This document shows, piece by piece, positions 10,730 through 21,590 of a DNA stretch of 64,000 nt; the stretch's first letter is position 1, and every line of letters starts with the position of its first letter. Below the pieces are notes generated by a model. It saw only the letters and a program-made list of their open reading frames with translations, made no database searches and was not told where the DNA came from. Source of the DNA: Diplolepis rosae. Its lineage: Eukaryota; Arthropoda; Insecta; Hymenoptera; Diplolepididae. Position numbers and translations under genes: made by a program. The stretch spans positions 124,001 through 188,000 of the forward strand of contig JAPYXD010000481.1 of the NCBI GenBank assembly GCA_030998225.1, given 5' to 3'.

Positions 10730-10956
10730 GTCCTAACAAATTCCCTGTTGCTTACACTATTTTTACCACAATGTTTATCCGTCACACATGCAATTTTTTA
10801 AGGTTCTCCCCTTTGTATATTTTATATAAATAAACTCTTACTGATGAGGACTCCAATCTGAGTCGGAACGTTTTAAAATATGAAACTTTGAGATACATTT
10901 TTTCTGGACCCTAAAGCCTACTAAAAAAAATCAACAATATTTCAATATTAGTCAGA
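10730..10956 (+). repeat. partial copy of the family-2 hammerhead-like foldback
   Basis: Matches one arm end of the element at 43108-44170: ACAATGTTTATCCGTCACAC, the ribozyme-like motif, then GGACCCTAAAGCC and ATCAACAATATTT. Only one arm is present. Confidence 0.75.
10835..10892 (+). ncRNA. hammerhead-like motif, family 2, decayed copy
   Basis: CTGATGA, an extra G, stem GACTC/GAGTC with loop CAATCT, then GGAAC where the other copies have GAAAC. The A13-equivalent change predicts loss of activity in this copy. Confidence 0.5.
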
Positions 10957-11209
10957 TATATATATATTGGCAATACTGTAGGAGTATTAATATCGAAAAT
11001 GTTTCTTAATTTTCAAGTTTTGCTTTGAAAATTTATTCTTCATTTATATTTCAAGATTTCAATATGCTTTAAAAAAAATGAAACTCACGCGAAATGTTGC
11101 TAATGTTACGATAAATAATTAATCAAATTTATGAATTCTTCTCAATTGATCCCTGATATTTTAATAATAGTTCCTTAAGTAGTTTATAAATATTCATATT
11201 AATTGTCAG

Positions 11210-12170
11210 ATGTGATCCGAAATATGTAGGGTGCGAAAATCAAGAGAAAAGCGATGACGTTACGCCGGGTGCCAAACGCGCTCTCGTACTTTGCACCCGA
11301 ATTTCTCATGAACTCTTCCACTTTGCCTTCTGACACTTTGCATGTAGTTTATTCTATATGTAAACAATAAAAATGCAAATTGTCAGAAATGTTCCTAGAT
11401 ATGTAAATTTGGCAAAATTTTTCGCAAATTTGGCAGCTTCTGACAACCCTTTAGCTTCCACTTACTCTTCTGTCAATTTTTTCCCTGCTTTCTCTCATAT
11501 TCTTCAATACGTATGCAAATTTTCAGCCGTGTTCTGAAACAGTTTTTTTGGTCGGAAATTTTACAAGTTTGAACGCCCGCCCACGCATTAAGCTTCCAGT
11601 GCGCCTTCTGACAATTGGTGTACCGCTTTGTCGGCAGCAATCGAACCTATTCCAGGTAAGAAATTTCATGAACCGAGGCATGTTGCTTACTCTGTAGCCA
11701 GCTCTTCGTTTATAACTCTTCGGCCCGCCAGGTTCAAGCTCGAGCAGACAAGTAGCCTGAAAGTGAGAGAAAAGCCACGACCTTCCTCCAGGGTTTTTGC
11801 CGTGGTTTTTGCACCCGGAGGCGAAGGGTGTAAATAAAGCACCGAGGTCTTTAGGTTGTTTGAAACGACCACGGAAACAACCCCCTCAATAATCAAGGCT
11901 AAAGATAGAAAAAAGCATCAGGATAAGCAGCCGGCTCGTGAAGAGTCACGGCAACGTAGGATCTCAGAGGACAGCAGGACATCTAGGATCAATCATCGAG
12001 TGCTCCAGGACGAAGAAGACCCAAGGTCAGAATATCCCAGAAAACAAAGTGTCTGCGTAAAGTGGAGCATGGCGTACGCGCGTGTGAGGATTAATCCGCA
12101 CAGGTGAACTTAGGAGGTCACTCAGTTGCGCCTGACATTGCCACGCATATGTCTCGCACGCGTGCTACCA
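11210..12170. other. GC-richer block, unrecognised
   Basis: Mixed-composition block standing out from the AT-rich surroundings. Open frames at 11628-11837 and 11856-12107 (+) show no family motif; the second is Lys/Arg/Glu-rich. An AATAAA lies at about 11834. It could be an LTR or element leader, but neither a terminal repeat nor a second copy is visible. Confidence 0.25.
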
Positions 12171-12498
12171 GAATGCGCGATTCCAAGAAATATATATATT
12201 TATTTTAATATTAATTTTATCAGAGAAAATGATGGGAAAATAAATACTTTGAACAATTTTTTTATTTCGCAAAAAAATTTGAAGAGCGATAACAATCGAT
12301 AGACACACATTGAATGAACATCAATTGAAATATAACATTATATCAATGACCACCATCTTTTGAATGAAATAAAACTTTCGAAATTATTTTATTCACATAA
12401 AACAGACTCAGATTGCAGTTCTCTTATTAGCTAATATAATTTCTTTTTTATTCATAACATACTAAATAATTTTTGTTAATTTCTTATTTTTTTTTTTT
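12171..12498. other. AT-rich, no gene seen
   Basis: No supported feature. Confidence 0.5.
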
Positions 12499-12765
12499 GG
12501 CATTGGGTCAGCCTCTTTTTATTTTCTTCTATTAAAATTATCAATGCTACTTACCATAAAAAACGCAAAAAAAGAGAAGGGGCAAACGTTTCGGTCACAT
12601 ATGGGGGCCCTCTTCAGTGCCATAAGTTTAAAGATTAATTCAAAATTTTCGTAAAAGATAAAAATGTAGAAGATAGTTAAAATAAGGATAATAATGAATT
12701 CTGTAAATTTTGGGTCAATATAATGGCAGACATGTCATCAAACATGTCACTTTACAATACTAAGT
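12499..12765 (-). repeat. copy of the family-1 hammerhead-like foldback end
   Basis: Starts with TTGGCATTGGGTCAGCCTC, then a T-rich segment and the ribozyme-like motif, and ends in GGGTCAATATAATGGCAGAC and ACATGTCATCAAACATGTCA. It is the inverted counterpart of 45780-46040 and related to 37984-38130, 39056-39208 and 42888-43065. Confidence 0.75.
12581..12621 (-). ncRNA. hammerhead-like motif, family 1
   Basis: On the minus strand: GGCA, CTGAAGA, GGGCC...GACC, GAAACGTTTGCC. The core matches CTGANGA/GAAA, and GGCA/TGCC can form stem I. Stem II is weakened because GACC replaces GGCC. Confidence 0.5.
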
Positions 12766-14104
12766 AATATTAAAAGTGATATTAATTTCTTATTTAATTC
12801 AAGTATTTTATAAATTCTTATTGTCAAAAAGTTTCTTTTCTATGTTGAATCGATCTAAGATATTATCTAAACGGAGAATGCATTTCTATCTATTTGTATT
12901 TGCATGGACGGGGTACCAGCGTAGTCCCTTTCGAGCGATCGCCTAAGCTGTTTATGGTTTCTTGAAATGGCTAAATATCGAAGTTGTACAATATATTACT
13001 TAAAAATTGTATGCAGTATATGAATTTATTTTTAAAAGAATTGTAAATAGAAGAAATATTTGAAAAGAATACGATTGTGGGTAATGCATTTTAAGAGAGA
13101 TTTCAAGGCACAAAGTTTATATTTTATGATAAGTAAAGTAAATTTAAGATCTTTATATTGTCGAAGCTGCATTGAGTTTTAATCTTAAAGGGTTTCTAAA
13201 CTTAAGGTTTACAAAAGATAGAGAAATTCGAAGAAAGATATAAAACATTTCACTACTTACAAGGAGTCAATTTGGGATGTTAGTTACGAAAATTTATTTT
13301 TAAACTGGCATCCTGGACTCGAAAGGAGGGAAAACCTAAAACGAAGAAAAGGAAAATTATACACAAAGCAATTGTGCTTTTACATAAAAATATACAATAA
13401 TTATTATATCGAAGGAAAACTTATCTGACATGCAAGTAGTATTGTCGAGACCATTCCAAGCAGGTTTCTCCAGAGGACGGGTTTTTCCCGAGAGCAGGTT
13501 GAAATGAATAAGCTTGCAGCTTGAATTATCGTACCTGTAAGAAAATAAAATATTATTGTAAAGAACCCATTCATGATTCTAACCGATGAATTATACTATT
13601 GAATGTAGCAGGTTAATTAGGAAATAATAGATCAATTATATTCAAAGTAATATATGAAATATAAAATTAGTTGGATTTCATTGAATTTATTTATTTAATA
13701 ATTTATTAGGTTCTTAAACAGTATTCTTTTTCCTCCTAGGTGGATACCCTGTACCGTGGAACACTATTAACTACTCTTGTATAAATACTATATAAAATAA
13801 TAAATTTGAACTCTAATATTATTTTAATAAGCTAAGAACAATATGCCATGATTTTGGAGGGAAAAGCATCGGTTCTTGTGCATTATTATTCAAAATTAAA
13901 TATATTATTGATTTAAACAAATGACCTATAAAATAAATTGATTGATATATGTGCTGATATACTTGCTATATTCACAAAATATAGATAAAGTAGAGCCTAT
14001 ACTGAATTAGACATAGGCAGATCATAGCAAATGGAAGTTGATTGAAATATCTAAGACGACAATAGTATATTACGTGCCTAGGCACACAATGAGGGTTATT
14101 GCGT
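12766..14104. other. AT-rich, no gene seen
   Basis: No supported feature in about 1.3 kb. A short GC-richer piece near 12905-12960 is unrecognised. Confidence 0.45.
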
Positions 14105-14640
14105 GACGAGCGACAATGCTCGCAGGAGATCGAAGCCAAGGCGTAGTCGAGACGTGGCTGAGTCAAAGTCGAGACGAATCCGAGGCGCGATCAGTCCTGC
14201 GAGCATTGTCGCGAGTCTTGCAATTTCCTGAATTGTGTGCATTGGCACGTATTCTATTTTATGTGACTTTGGTGCGGATACGAGTTTTTATGCGTACACT
14301 CGAATCTAATCTAGTATTTTAGTTGTTTGCGGCGCTAGTCATTACACTTGATATGTCACGACTAGTCCCGGCCATTTTGATTTTATCGATCTTGTGTAGT
14401 AGTAATGGACTCTGATAGACGCATGCGCAGTTCAAATGTACAAGGCTTTGCCAGTAAGGTGCTAACGCTGTACGAAGAAGAAGTGATAAGAAAGAGATTG
14501 CGTTCCACTGCAAGACTATATGCGCATGCGCAATTCAATTTCTACATTGTATTTCTCTGTAACGAAATATACAACATTCCTTTACTCTCAACTGTAACGG
14601 AAAAACGAGTTTTCGCGGCTGAGGCACATGAAAACATAAC
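14105..14640 (+). repeat. dispersed repeat family with minisatellite, copy A
   Basis: About 530 bases match the reverse complement of 20495-21020. The 5' part (14110-14212) is a stem-loop: CGACAATGCTCGCAGGAGAT pairs with the inverted end, flanking CTACGCCTCGA-like 11-bp units in reverse sense. Later landmarks are GATTTTATCGATCTTGTGTA and two GCATGCGCA sites. The open frame at 14405-14686 has no known domain and is not preserved in copy B. Confidence 0.8.
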
Positions 14641-14931
14641 CCTATATGGGAGGGGAATTGAGGTGTCAAATTTGAATCTTCTATAGGCTCTGTGCGTGAC
14701 TGCAGCGCCATAGCATGAGTGAACTAAAGGAGGCTGTTCGAGAACTTTTACAATGTATTATAATGGGACTCAGTTATAAAAATGCTTATTATCAATAAAA
14801 AAACAAAAAAAAACAATGCAATTCACTTTAAAATTCAATTGTTTTTCCTTGTGAAGAATTTGTATGAAATCAGCAGTAAAAAGTAAGTATTTTCCATAAT
14901 AAAAATGATATAGAAACCAGTAAATATAAGG

Positions 14932-15607
14932 TTAAGGTAATTGTCGTGCCAAAAATCAGTTTCTGGAAACAGAAGTTTTTCTATGATTTCAAGACTGGAA
15001 ATTATATCATCAGCCGTGTCATATGTAAGGAAAGACACTCCTTTTAATGAAAAAATTTAAAAATTACGAAAAATAATTTTTTAATAATGTTTTTTGTAAT
15101 AGGATTTTTCCTTACTATCGCTTCTTACCAATTTTTTAAAAATGATTGAAGTTTCTTAAATCATTGCTTATTTTTTCGGGGAAAATATTCTCTACAACTT
15201 GACCGTTTCCAATTTTTGAAAATAAATTCTTTAATGGCTGAAATAATTAAAAATCAATTTTCCAAAACAAAATTTTTATAAACAAATTATTGTATTTGAT
15301 AATAATTAATTTATTTTAAAAAATTGGAAACGGTTAGGTTGTAGAGAATATTTCCCCCGAAAAAATAAGCTATGATTTAAGAAACTTCAATCATTTTCAA
15401 AAAATTGGTAAGAAGCGATAGTAAGGAAATATCCTATTACAAAAAACATTATTAAAATATTATTTTTCGTAATTTTTAAATTTTTTCATTAAAAAGAGTG
15501 TCTTTCCTTACATATGACACGGCTGATGATACAATTCTCAGTCTTGAAATCATAGAAAAACTTCTTTTTCCAGGGACTGATTTTTGGCATGACGACTACC
15601 TTAAGTT
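14932..15607. mobile_element. foldback element (long inverted repeat), family P1, copy 1
   Basis: The left arm (14932-15220) and right arm (15330-15607) are inverted copies. Examples are AAGGTAATTGTCGTGCC against GGCATGACGACTACCTT and GTCATATGTAAGGAAAGACA against its complement. The central AT-rich loop is about 110 bases. A relative with the same GGAAACGGTTARGTTGTAGA segment is at 47236-47825. No transposase is present. Confidence 0.8.
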
Positions 15608-15782
15608 AATGACAGATCAAAACAGACTAGAAAAATAATAAACAATTAAATTGTAATTTCATGATGACAGTTTTAGGTACTTGTTGAGTAAATAAATATT
15701 AATTGTTTATTTTCAGATTCAAATTCATCATCGATATAATTATTAAAACAGGTTTTCAATTAATTAAACATACAATAGAATT

Positions 15783-16004
15783 TCAACCACAAACGAAAAT
15801 TAAAGGTAAAAATCTCGTTCTAGCAGAACACGTACGAGATGTCCAAGAGTTCCGTAGAAATAATAACTTTTGCCTTCTTACTGCAGCTACCCACTTATTC
15901 CTTTGATTCATTTTCCATTTAGACGTTGGAAATTTATAAAATTTACACTCACTTTTCCTGCTTGTATTTTTACAATTCACAACACAACAACTTCGGTGGC
16001 TCAT
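15783..16004 (-). CDS. THAP-type zinc-finger N-terminal fragment
   Basis: A 73-residue minus-strand frame starts at an ATG (16002-16004). It has CCVVNC (C-x4-C), KFYKFPTSKW, RNKWVAAVRRQ and, 47 residues after the second Cys, TCSAR. This matches the THAP layout (C-x2-4-C, 35-50 residues, C-x2-H, with the conserved FP and W), except that the fourth ligand His is Arg and the AVPTIF-type end is not seen. THAP domains bind DNA and occur in P-element-like transposases and host regulators. The frame runs into the foldback at 14932-15607 with no catalytic domain, so it is either a first exon or a transposon remnant; I favour the remnant. Confidence 0.55.
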   Translation of the reverse strand: MSHRSCCVVNCKNTSRKSECKFYKFPTSKWKMNQRNKWVAAVRRQKLLFLRNSWTSRTCSARTRFLPLIFVCG

Positions 16005-16194
16005 TTCAGTTATATTTTTTTAATTAAAACAAAATTTAGATTTGCACATGTATTTTGATTGCTCGGAAATATAAAACAGCCTCATTTAACGCCTGTATTA
16101 TCCACTGCGTGCGCTGGCGTCGATCTGACTCTCCCTACCATGACTTCGCACGGTGCCTATACTTCGAGCGCTAGAAATATAACCTAATTAGCGA

Positions 16195-16412
16195 TTACAA
16201 ATAGGTTTGTAAAATTTCATGAAACTTTGATCTAATGTAAAGTTTCATGAAACATTGGGGGTCTCATGAAATGTTTCAAACAGAAAAGCGGGAAAATTCA
16301 AACTACATATAATTTAGATAAATATTTCAAGGACATTTTATGATCTAACTGTCTAACCTGATCTGACTTCTGTGCGCCTGCGTAGATAGACGTTTCCCCC
16401 TCTTCTCCGGTA
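16195..16412. repeat. cluster of TTTCATGAAA palindromes, split by a MITE
   Basis: TTTCATGAAA-type palindromes occur at about 16217, 16241 and 16264, and resume after the MITE at 16750-16835 (TTTCATGAA, TTTCAATGAAA). The flanks share the direct repeat CTAATTAGCGATTACAAATAGG / CTAATTACAAATAGG. It looks like one older palindromic element interrupted by the MITE at 16413-16735. Confidence 0.5.
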
Positions 16413-16735
16413 GGTATACATTGTACCATAGTTTTAGTTGCCCAAAGTTTCAATTGCCCATAAAATCACCAGAAGTCACTATATTTGAAAAGCAGTTTTA
16501 CGAAGATTATGAAAGGAATGCGTTGGCAAAAATTGCAAGTACATGTCAAATATAGGCGGTAGAGAGCGCTTCAGGGAAATGTACAGGAATACTGCATCTT
16601 ACAATCCTCGCAGTTTTTGCCAACACATTCCTTTCATAATCTTCGTCTAACACTGCTTTTCAAATATAGTGACGTCTGGTGATTTTATGGGCAATTGAAA
16701 CTTTGGGCAACTAAAACTATGGTACAATGTATACC
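16413..16735. mobile_element. palindromic MITE, copy 1 of 2
   Basis: A 323-bp inverted-repeat element with ends GGTATACATTGTACC...GGTACAATGTATACC and arms of about 150 bases, flanked by TA on both sides (16411-16412, 16736-16737). That is consistent with a Tc1/mariner-type TA target. The second copy is at 31022-31346. There is no coding capacity. Confidence 0.9.
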
Positions 16736-16897
16736 TACCCTCTTCTTCTAATGTTTCATGAACCAATAAACTTTGACCATGAAATATTGAAATATTTCAA
16801 ATGAAAGTTTCAACGTTTCAATGAAACGTTACATCGCTTACAACTCTAATTACAAATAGGAACCTCAGAAATAGAAACTCGGAACAGGAACAAGGCA

Positions 16898-17375
16898 TAC
16901 CCAGGGAACAAAAAACCATTCACTTGCGTTAAATTTGAATGGGCTTTGAGGTGTTCTGAATTGCGTATCTGTCACTGGAATTTCAGCATTAACAGATTGA
17001 AAACCAATATTTCCGATAGAAAATAATGTATTGAAAGTGAACAATCGTTTACAATACAATTCGTATTCTGTTTTTATTGTATTTCTCTTATTCAGAGTGA
17101 CCTTTTAAGACTTACATTTCATTTGGAATTTCAACCGATTCATGCGAACATCAATGAATCGTACATTGCCATTAGAAATTATTTGAGGTTAATCAGTCTT
17201 ATTCAATCCTATTCACTTAACGATTTAACCAATGTCGAATGGCAGATTTAAAACATTGCGCACAAATGGCAGATTCCAAATGTCACCATCCGATTGAATT
17301 TTTATTTCCTGAATATGCAAATGACAGATACACAATTCAAAGAGACGCGCGTTCTATCGGTTTTTTTTCCTGGGT
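16898..17375. mobile_element. probable degenerate terminal-inverted-repeat element
   Basis: The ends TACCCAGG(G)AACAAAAAACC and GGTTTTTTTTCCTGGGTA are inverted, and an inner pair, TTGCGTATCTGTCACTGG against AAATGACAGATACACAATTC, also matches. About 480 bp, no transposase, TSD not clear. Confidence 0.5.
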
Positions 17376-18261
17376 AGATGTAAACAAAAAAAATTATGAT
17401 TTTTTTTACGCTATTTACGTATCGATGTGCAATAAAGTGTAGTGTAAATATCTTGTTTTAGTATTAAATACCAGCAAATTCATGTTTTATGTGAAATAAA
17501 GTTTATTTTTATCAACTTGAAGTACTTTGAAATAATGAAAGACGTTTGGCAAGGTTATGTTGTTTGAACTGGTTTTTTGTATGCATATAAATAATTATTC
17601 TATTTAAATATCAGCTCCTTTTTTTAGAAAATTCTACCAGAGATCGATTTTTTTACATGCAACCTTAAACACTATAATCAACCAAACATTGATTAGTCTG
17701 TAAGTATTGAAAAAATGTTCTTTAGTTTATAATAAGTTGTTTTGGTATTTTTTATAATGAGATTGTTTGTACAGCGTTCTAATAAATAAAAGTGATTAAG
17801 CATGTAATGGTTCATAAGTACGTTGTTTATTTACAATGAATCCTGTGAATCTGTATTACTGTTATAATATAGCATATACCACAGCGTTGCCACACTTCTT
17901 GATGACGGCTGACCGTTTGCCCCAAAATAACGAATATATTTTCTTCAAGTTCAATTATCTAAATAACTACATTGTAAGTGCACATTTTTTTTTGTTTCAA
18001 AATATTCAGAAATATTCAAAGTTCATATTGCAACTGAGCTTCCAATGAGTTTATCATTTTTAACAAAAATATTGAAGGGAGATTGATGGACTTCAGTTTT
18101 CTCCCATAAGAGCCCATGTATAAGAGGACTATTTTGACATTGATTTTCTCGAAAACTGCATTGTCAATCCTTTTAAAATTTTTACGTGATTTTCCTTTAA
18201 TATTATTCAGTGGATTGTGAAAGTTTCAAAAGTTTTTAATCATTTTCATTCTACTACCCAA
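17376..18261. other. AT-rich, no gene seen
   Basis: No supported feature. A 70-codon frame at 17836-18048 has no recognisable motif. Confidence 0.45.
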
Positions 18262-18990
18262 CCTCCTTAAAAGTGGTGATTTTGGCTTGGAAGACGAAGA
18301 ACATCCTAGGCAGCCAAAAAAGTTTGAAGATGATGAACTGGAAGCATTACTTGATGAAGATTGTTGCCAAACACAGGAAGAGCTCGCATATTCTTTGGGA
18401 GTCACTCAAGCAGCCATTTCAAAACGTTTAAAAGCAGCCGGATACATTCAAAAGCAAGGAAATTGGGTTTCACATGAACTCAAGCCGAGAGACGTTGAAA
18501 GGCGGTTTTGCATGTCCGAAATGCTGCTGGAACGCCAGAAAAAGAAGACATTTTTGCATCGGATTGTTACTGGTGATGGAAAATGGATTATGAGCTACTA
18601 AAACCGGGTAAAACCATCAATGGAGAACGCTACCGAACACAATTAATCCGTTTGAAGAGAGCAATAGCCGAAAAACGCCCGGAATATGCGACCAGACACG
18701 AGGAAATAATTTTCTATCATGACAACGCTCGGCCCCATGTTGCTTTTCCAGTTAAGAATTATTTGGAAAACAGTGGATAGGAAGTTTTACCCCACCCGCC
18801 TTATAGCCCAGACCTTGCTCCTTCAGACTACCATTTGTTCCGGTCGATGCAGAACGCCCTCACTGGAATACAATTCTATCAAAAATTGGCTTGATTCATT
18901 CTTGGCCGCCAAGCCGGCGCAGGTCTTTTGGGATGGAATCCACAGATTGCCAGAAAGATGTGAAAAAGTCATAACTTCAGATGAGCAATA
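18262..18990 (+). pseudogene. mariner (DD34D) transposase, broken
   Basis: The frame from about 18262 reads as the N-terminal half of a mariner transposase. A second helix-turn-helix (TQEELAYSLGVTQAAISKRL) is followed by WVSHELKPRDVERR and the first catalytic Asp in RIVTGDGKW. Roughly 60-70 residues are missing between GDGKWIM and YELLKPGKTI. The second Asp (FYHDNARPH) and third Asp (PYSPDLAPSDYHLF) are 34 residues apart, the mariner spacing, but an in-frame TAG lies between them. More frame damage follows, and the first 40 or so residues are absent. The intact enzyme would cut and paste the element at TA sites; this copy cannot. Confidence 0.9.
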
Positions 18991-19004
18991 AACGTTCAAA
19001 TTTT

Positions 19005-19042
19005 GACAAAAAACCGTACGAATTGAGTAATAGATCCAATAC
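19005..19042. repeat. degenerate 3' inverted terminal repeat of the mariner
   Basis: AAAAAACCGTACGAATTGAG resembles the 3' end of cecropia-type mariners (AAAAAACCGCAATTACTT..., from general knowledge). It directly follows the transposase remnant. No matching 5' end was found. Confidence 0.4.
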
Positions 19043-20309
19043 ATAATTATATATTTATGAAAATACTGAAAACGGAATAAAATGAAACAAGCATACCCTG
19101 AATTACTTCGAGAAAAAAGGGAGGGAAGGTCCGTTTTGACTGTTTATAGTGTCACTTTTTATCGATGCATTAATTTGAATTATCAATAATAGACGGACCT
19201 CCGCGGCCTGAATTCCTATTTGTCAAATTACTATAAAATTTGCTGACGTACGCAATTATATTGGCTAAAGGGCTCAGAGAAAGGAAACCGTAACAAAGAC
19301 TAGAAAAATAGACTCGACATAAGAACAATCATAGTCACATGAAACTCGCACGAAAGAATTGCGAGTTTTTGTTAAGTATTCGCCCTGTAATTGACGATTA
19401 TCTTCCTAACCGGAAGTGAATCTGGCACGAACTCGGCGATCTAGTCTTCACCAACATATTAAACTATAATCTTATACGCAATAAATAATTGATTCTGATT
19501 GTTTAAAACATTTAAAAAGTCAAAATGAGAAAATTCTCATAAATTCTAAGAGAATTTATCTGCCGGTTATATTCTCGTTAATATTCTGATTCTCGTTACC
19601 GTTCTCAATGTAATATAACTGACTCAGAACTCTATGTCGAGACAACTACGGAAGATTAGGTATCCTATCTGCTCGCTAGGTGGTGCTGACCAGGGAATAA
19701 ATTGAATACGCACAAATAAAGAAAATATAATGTATATTTTTTCGTAATAATAAATAGTGTCTACTTTAGATCTATTTAGAATAAAAAGCCATTTAATTTA
19801 ATTAATTTCGAAAAATTTTCATTAAATTATATTATCCTAAATTCTTTCAGCTTCAAATATTTTCCTAAATTCTTTTGATATTTATTTTCCCCGCTTTGAA
19901 AATATTTGTAAATTCCGTAAAAACAACTCAAAACAGCGTTTGTTTAGAAAGGGCATAGCCGGGTTTCCATGTGAAATCGGCCTTAAAACCAAATCAAATT
20001 TCGCATCAACCATATGGAAGGGGTTGGGCAAGAGATGATTTTGCCACATTTTCAGATCATTATCTGCCATTTTAAATGAGTAATGGTGGATTTTACAATT
20101 TTCGTTTTTTTCTTTTTTTTAGCTAAACTAATCATAGAAAAATGTTGAAAAAATCAGGGTTGTTATTATTCTATTCATTAGTTACCTATCGATGATTAAA
20201 AGAGAATTTTTGCAGTTTTTTGCAAGGTGTGGACGGGGGTAAAAAAAAATAAAAACCGTCAAAATACGCATTCTTCCAACATCTTACCAGTGTGCTCAGA
20301 TTGCAAACC
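19043..20309. other. AT-rich, no gene seen
   Basis: No supported feature in about 1.3 kb. The short minus-strand frame at 19882-20070 lacks motifs. Confidence 0.45.
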
Positions 20310-20478
20310 GGGGTAACGACGGGGCGCGCTGCTTTTGTTCCTTCCTTGTGGTTCTCACGTGCGAGAACGACACCTCCAACTTCTTCTTATTCTCCGCGCT
20401 TCCTCCTTGCAATGCTATTTTTAGATTTTACGCTGTCGGTTTTCGAGTCGAAATTGAGAATTGTATTTTTAGGTGCCT
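20310..20478 (+). repeat. dispersed repeat family Q, copy 1
   Basis: Shares with 32360-32545 the string GCAAAGCTATTTTTAGATTT (with few changes) and GCGAGAACGACAC. A third, inverted fragment is at 48215-48310. All three can be translated for short distances, but the frame is not conserved. Confidence 0.7.
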
Positions 20479-20494
20479 CCGGCGAGTAAACTCA

Positions 20495-21020
20495 TTTTTT
20501 CGCTACAGTTAAGAACCGCGCAATGTTGTGTATAGTGCTATAGAGGAATGTAATGTAAAAATTGAACTGCGCATACGCCTATAACCATACAGCGGATCAC
20601 AATCTTCTTCCTCTTCTTCGTACAGCGTTAGCACCCTACTGACAAAGCCTTCTACATTTGAACTGCGCATGCTCTATTACAACACGCTACTACTACACAA
20701 GATCGATAAAATCAAAATGGCTGGGACTAGTCGCAAAATTTCAAGTGCAATGACTAGCACAGCAAACAATTACAATACTAGATTAGATTTGAGTGTACGC
20801 ATAAAAACTCGTAAACGCACCAAAGTCACATAAAATAGAATACGTGCCAATGCACACAATTCGGGAAATTACGAGACTCGCGACAATGCTCGCGGGACTG
20901 ATCGCGCTTCGGATTCGTCTCGGCTTGGTCTCAGCTACGCCTCGACTACGCATCGGCTAGACCTTGACTACGCCTCGACTACGCCTTGGCTTCGATCTCC
21001 TGCGAGCATTGTCGTTCGCA
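20495..21020 (-). repeat. dispersed repeat family with minisatellite, copy B
   Basis: Inverted relative to copy A at 14105-14640. Its minisatellite portion (20883-21015) has more CTACGCCTCGA-like 11-bp units than copy A, still bracketed by the CGACAATGCTCGC inverted ends. The array length therefore varies between copies. Confidence 0.8.
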
Positions 21021-21161
21021 TAGTGGGTCCACTCATATAGGAGAAAAGGGGAACGAATTTTAATGTTTGCTATCAACAAGTGGTAGCGCTATTGTCGTTA
21101 CCGATGTAGGCTATTTGTGGTTAATATAGGATACCTACTATCCTAGGCCAGTCTGATGATA

Positions 21162-21357
21162 TGTAAAGAAATAACTGAACACCCTGACTTCAACGATAAC
21201 AACTTTTATTAAAAATCAACGTGTGACGAAATTAGAGATCGTCATGTCGTGGGAACGACCTGTTACCAACTGTCGAACATGGCCGCCGCTGCAGCATAGA
21301 ATATGTGCACATGAGAAGGTGTATTACTTGACCAATCACGTGCCGTCGTTCCCCACA
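21162..21357 (-). mobile_element. 3' LTR of the Ty3/gypsy element
   Basis: 196 bases ending TGT...ACA: minus sense TGTGGGGAACGACGG to TTTCTTTACA. An AATAAA lies inside (minus sense, in TTTTTAATAAAAGTTG). It directly follows the polypurine tract in the element's sense, and pol lies upstream. No 5' partner LTR was found between 24.9 kb and the window end, so the element is 5'-truncated. Confidence 0.7.
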
Positions 21358-21360
21358 GTA

Positions 21361-21373
21361 CTCCCCCCCCAAG
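21361..21373 (-). other. polypurine tract
   Basis: Minus-sense GGGGGGGGAG-type run three bases before the LTR start; the usual primer site for plus-strand DNA synthesis. Confidence 0.6.
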
Positions 21374-21444
21374 CGAGTGTGGTCAATAAAGGTGAGCTCA
21401 CAAAAGTTACATATAGTTCGCGGTGCGTACAATTTAACGCGATA

Positions 21445-21590
21445 AGGGTGCAGTCCCATGTCAGCGTTTTTATGCAACGTAAAGCAGAAAATAATGAGGG
21501 AGAAAGAGATACACAGATACACCATTCTCTTTCTGTCTCATGATTTTCTGCTTTACGCCGCGTAAAAACGCCGTCATGGGACTGCACCCT
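21445..21590. mobile_element. 146-bp palindromic MITE
   Basis: The ends AGGGTGCAGTCCCATG and CATGGGACTGCACCCT are perfect inverted repeats, with about 50 bases of arm overall and a small loop of GA-rich sequence. It is inserted in the 3' untranslated part of the gypsy element, between the integrase and the polypurine tract. No clear TSD. Confidence 0.85.

Noticed and set aside
14405..14686. 93-codon frame as a host gene
   Set aside because: It lies in a dispersed repeat and is not kept in the second copy.
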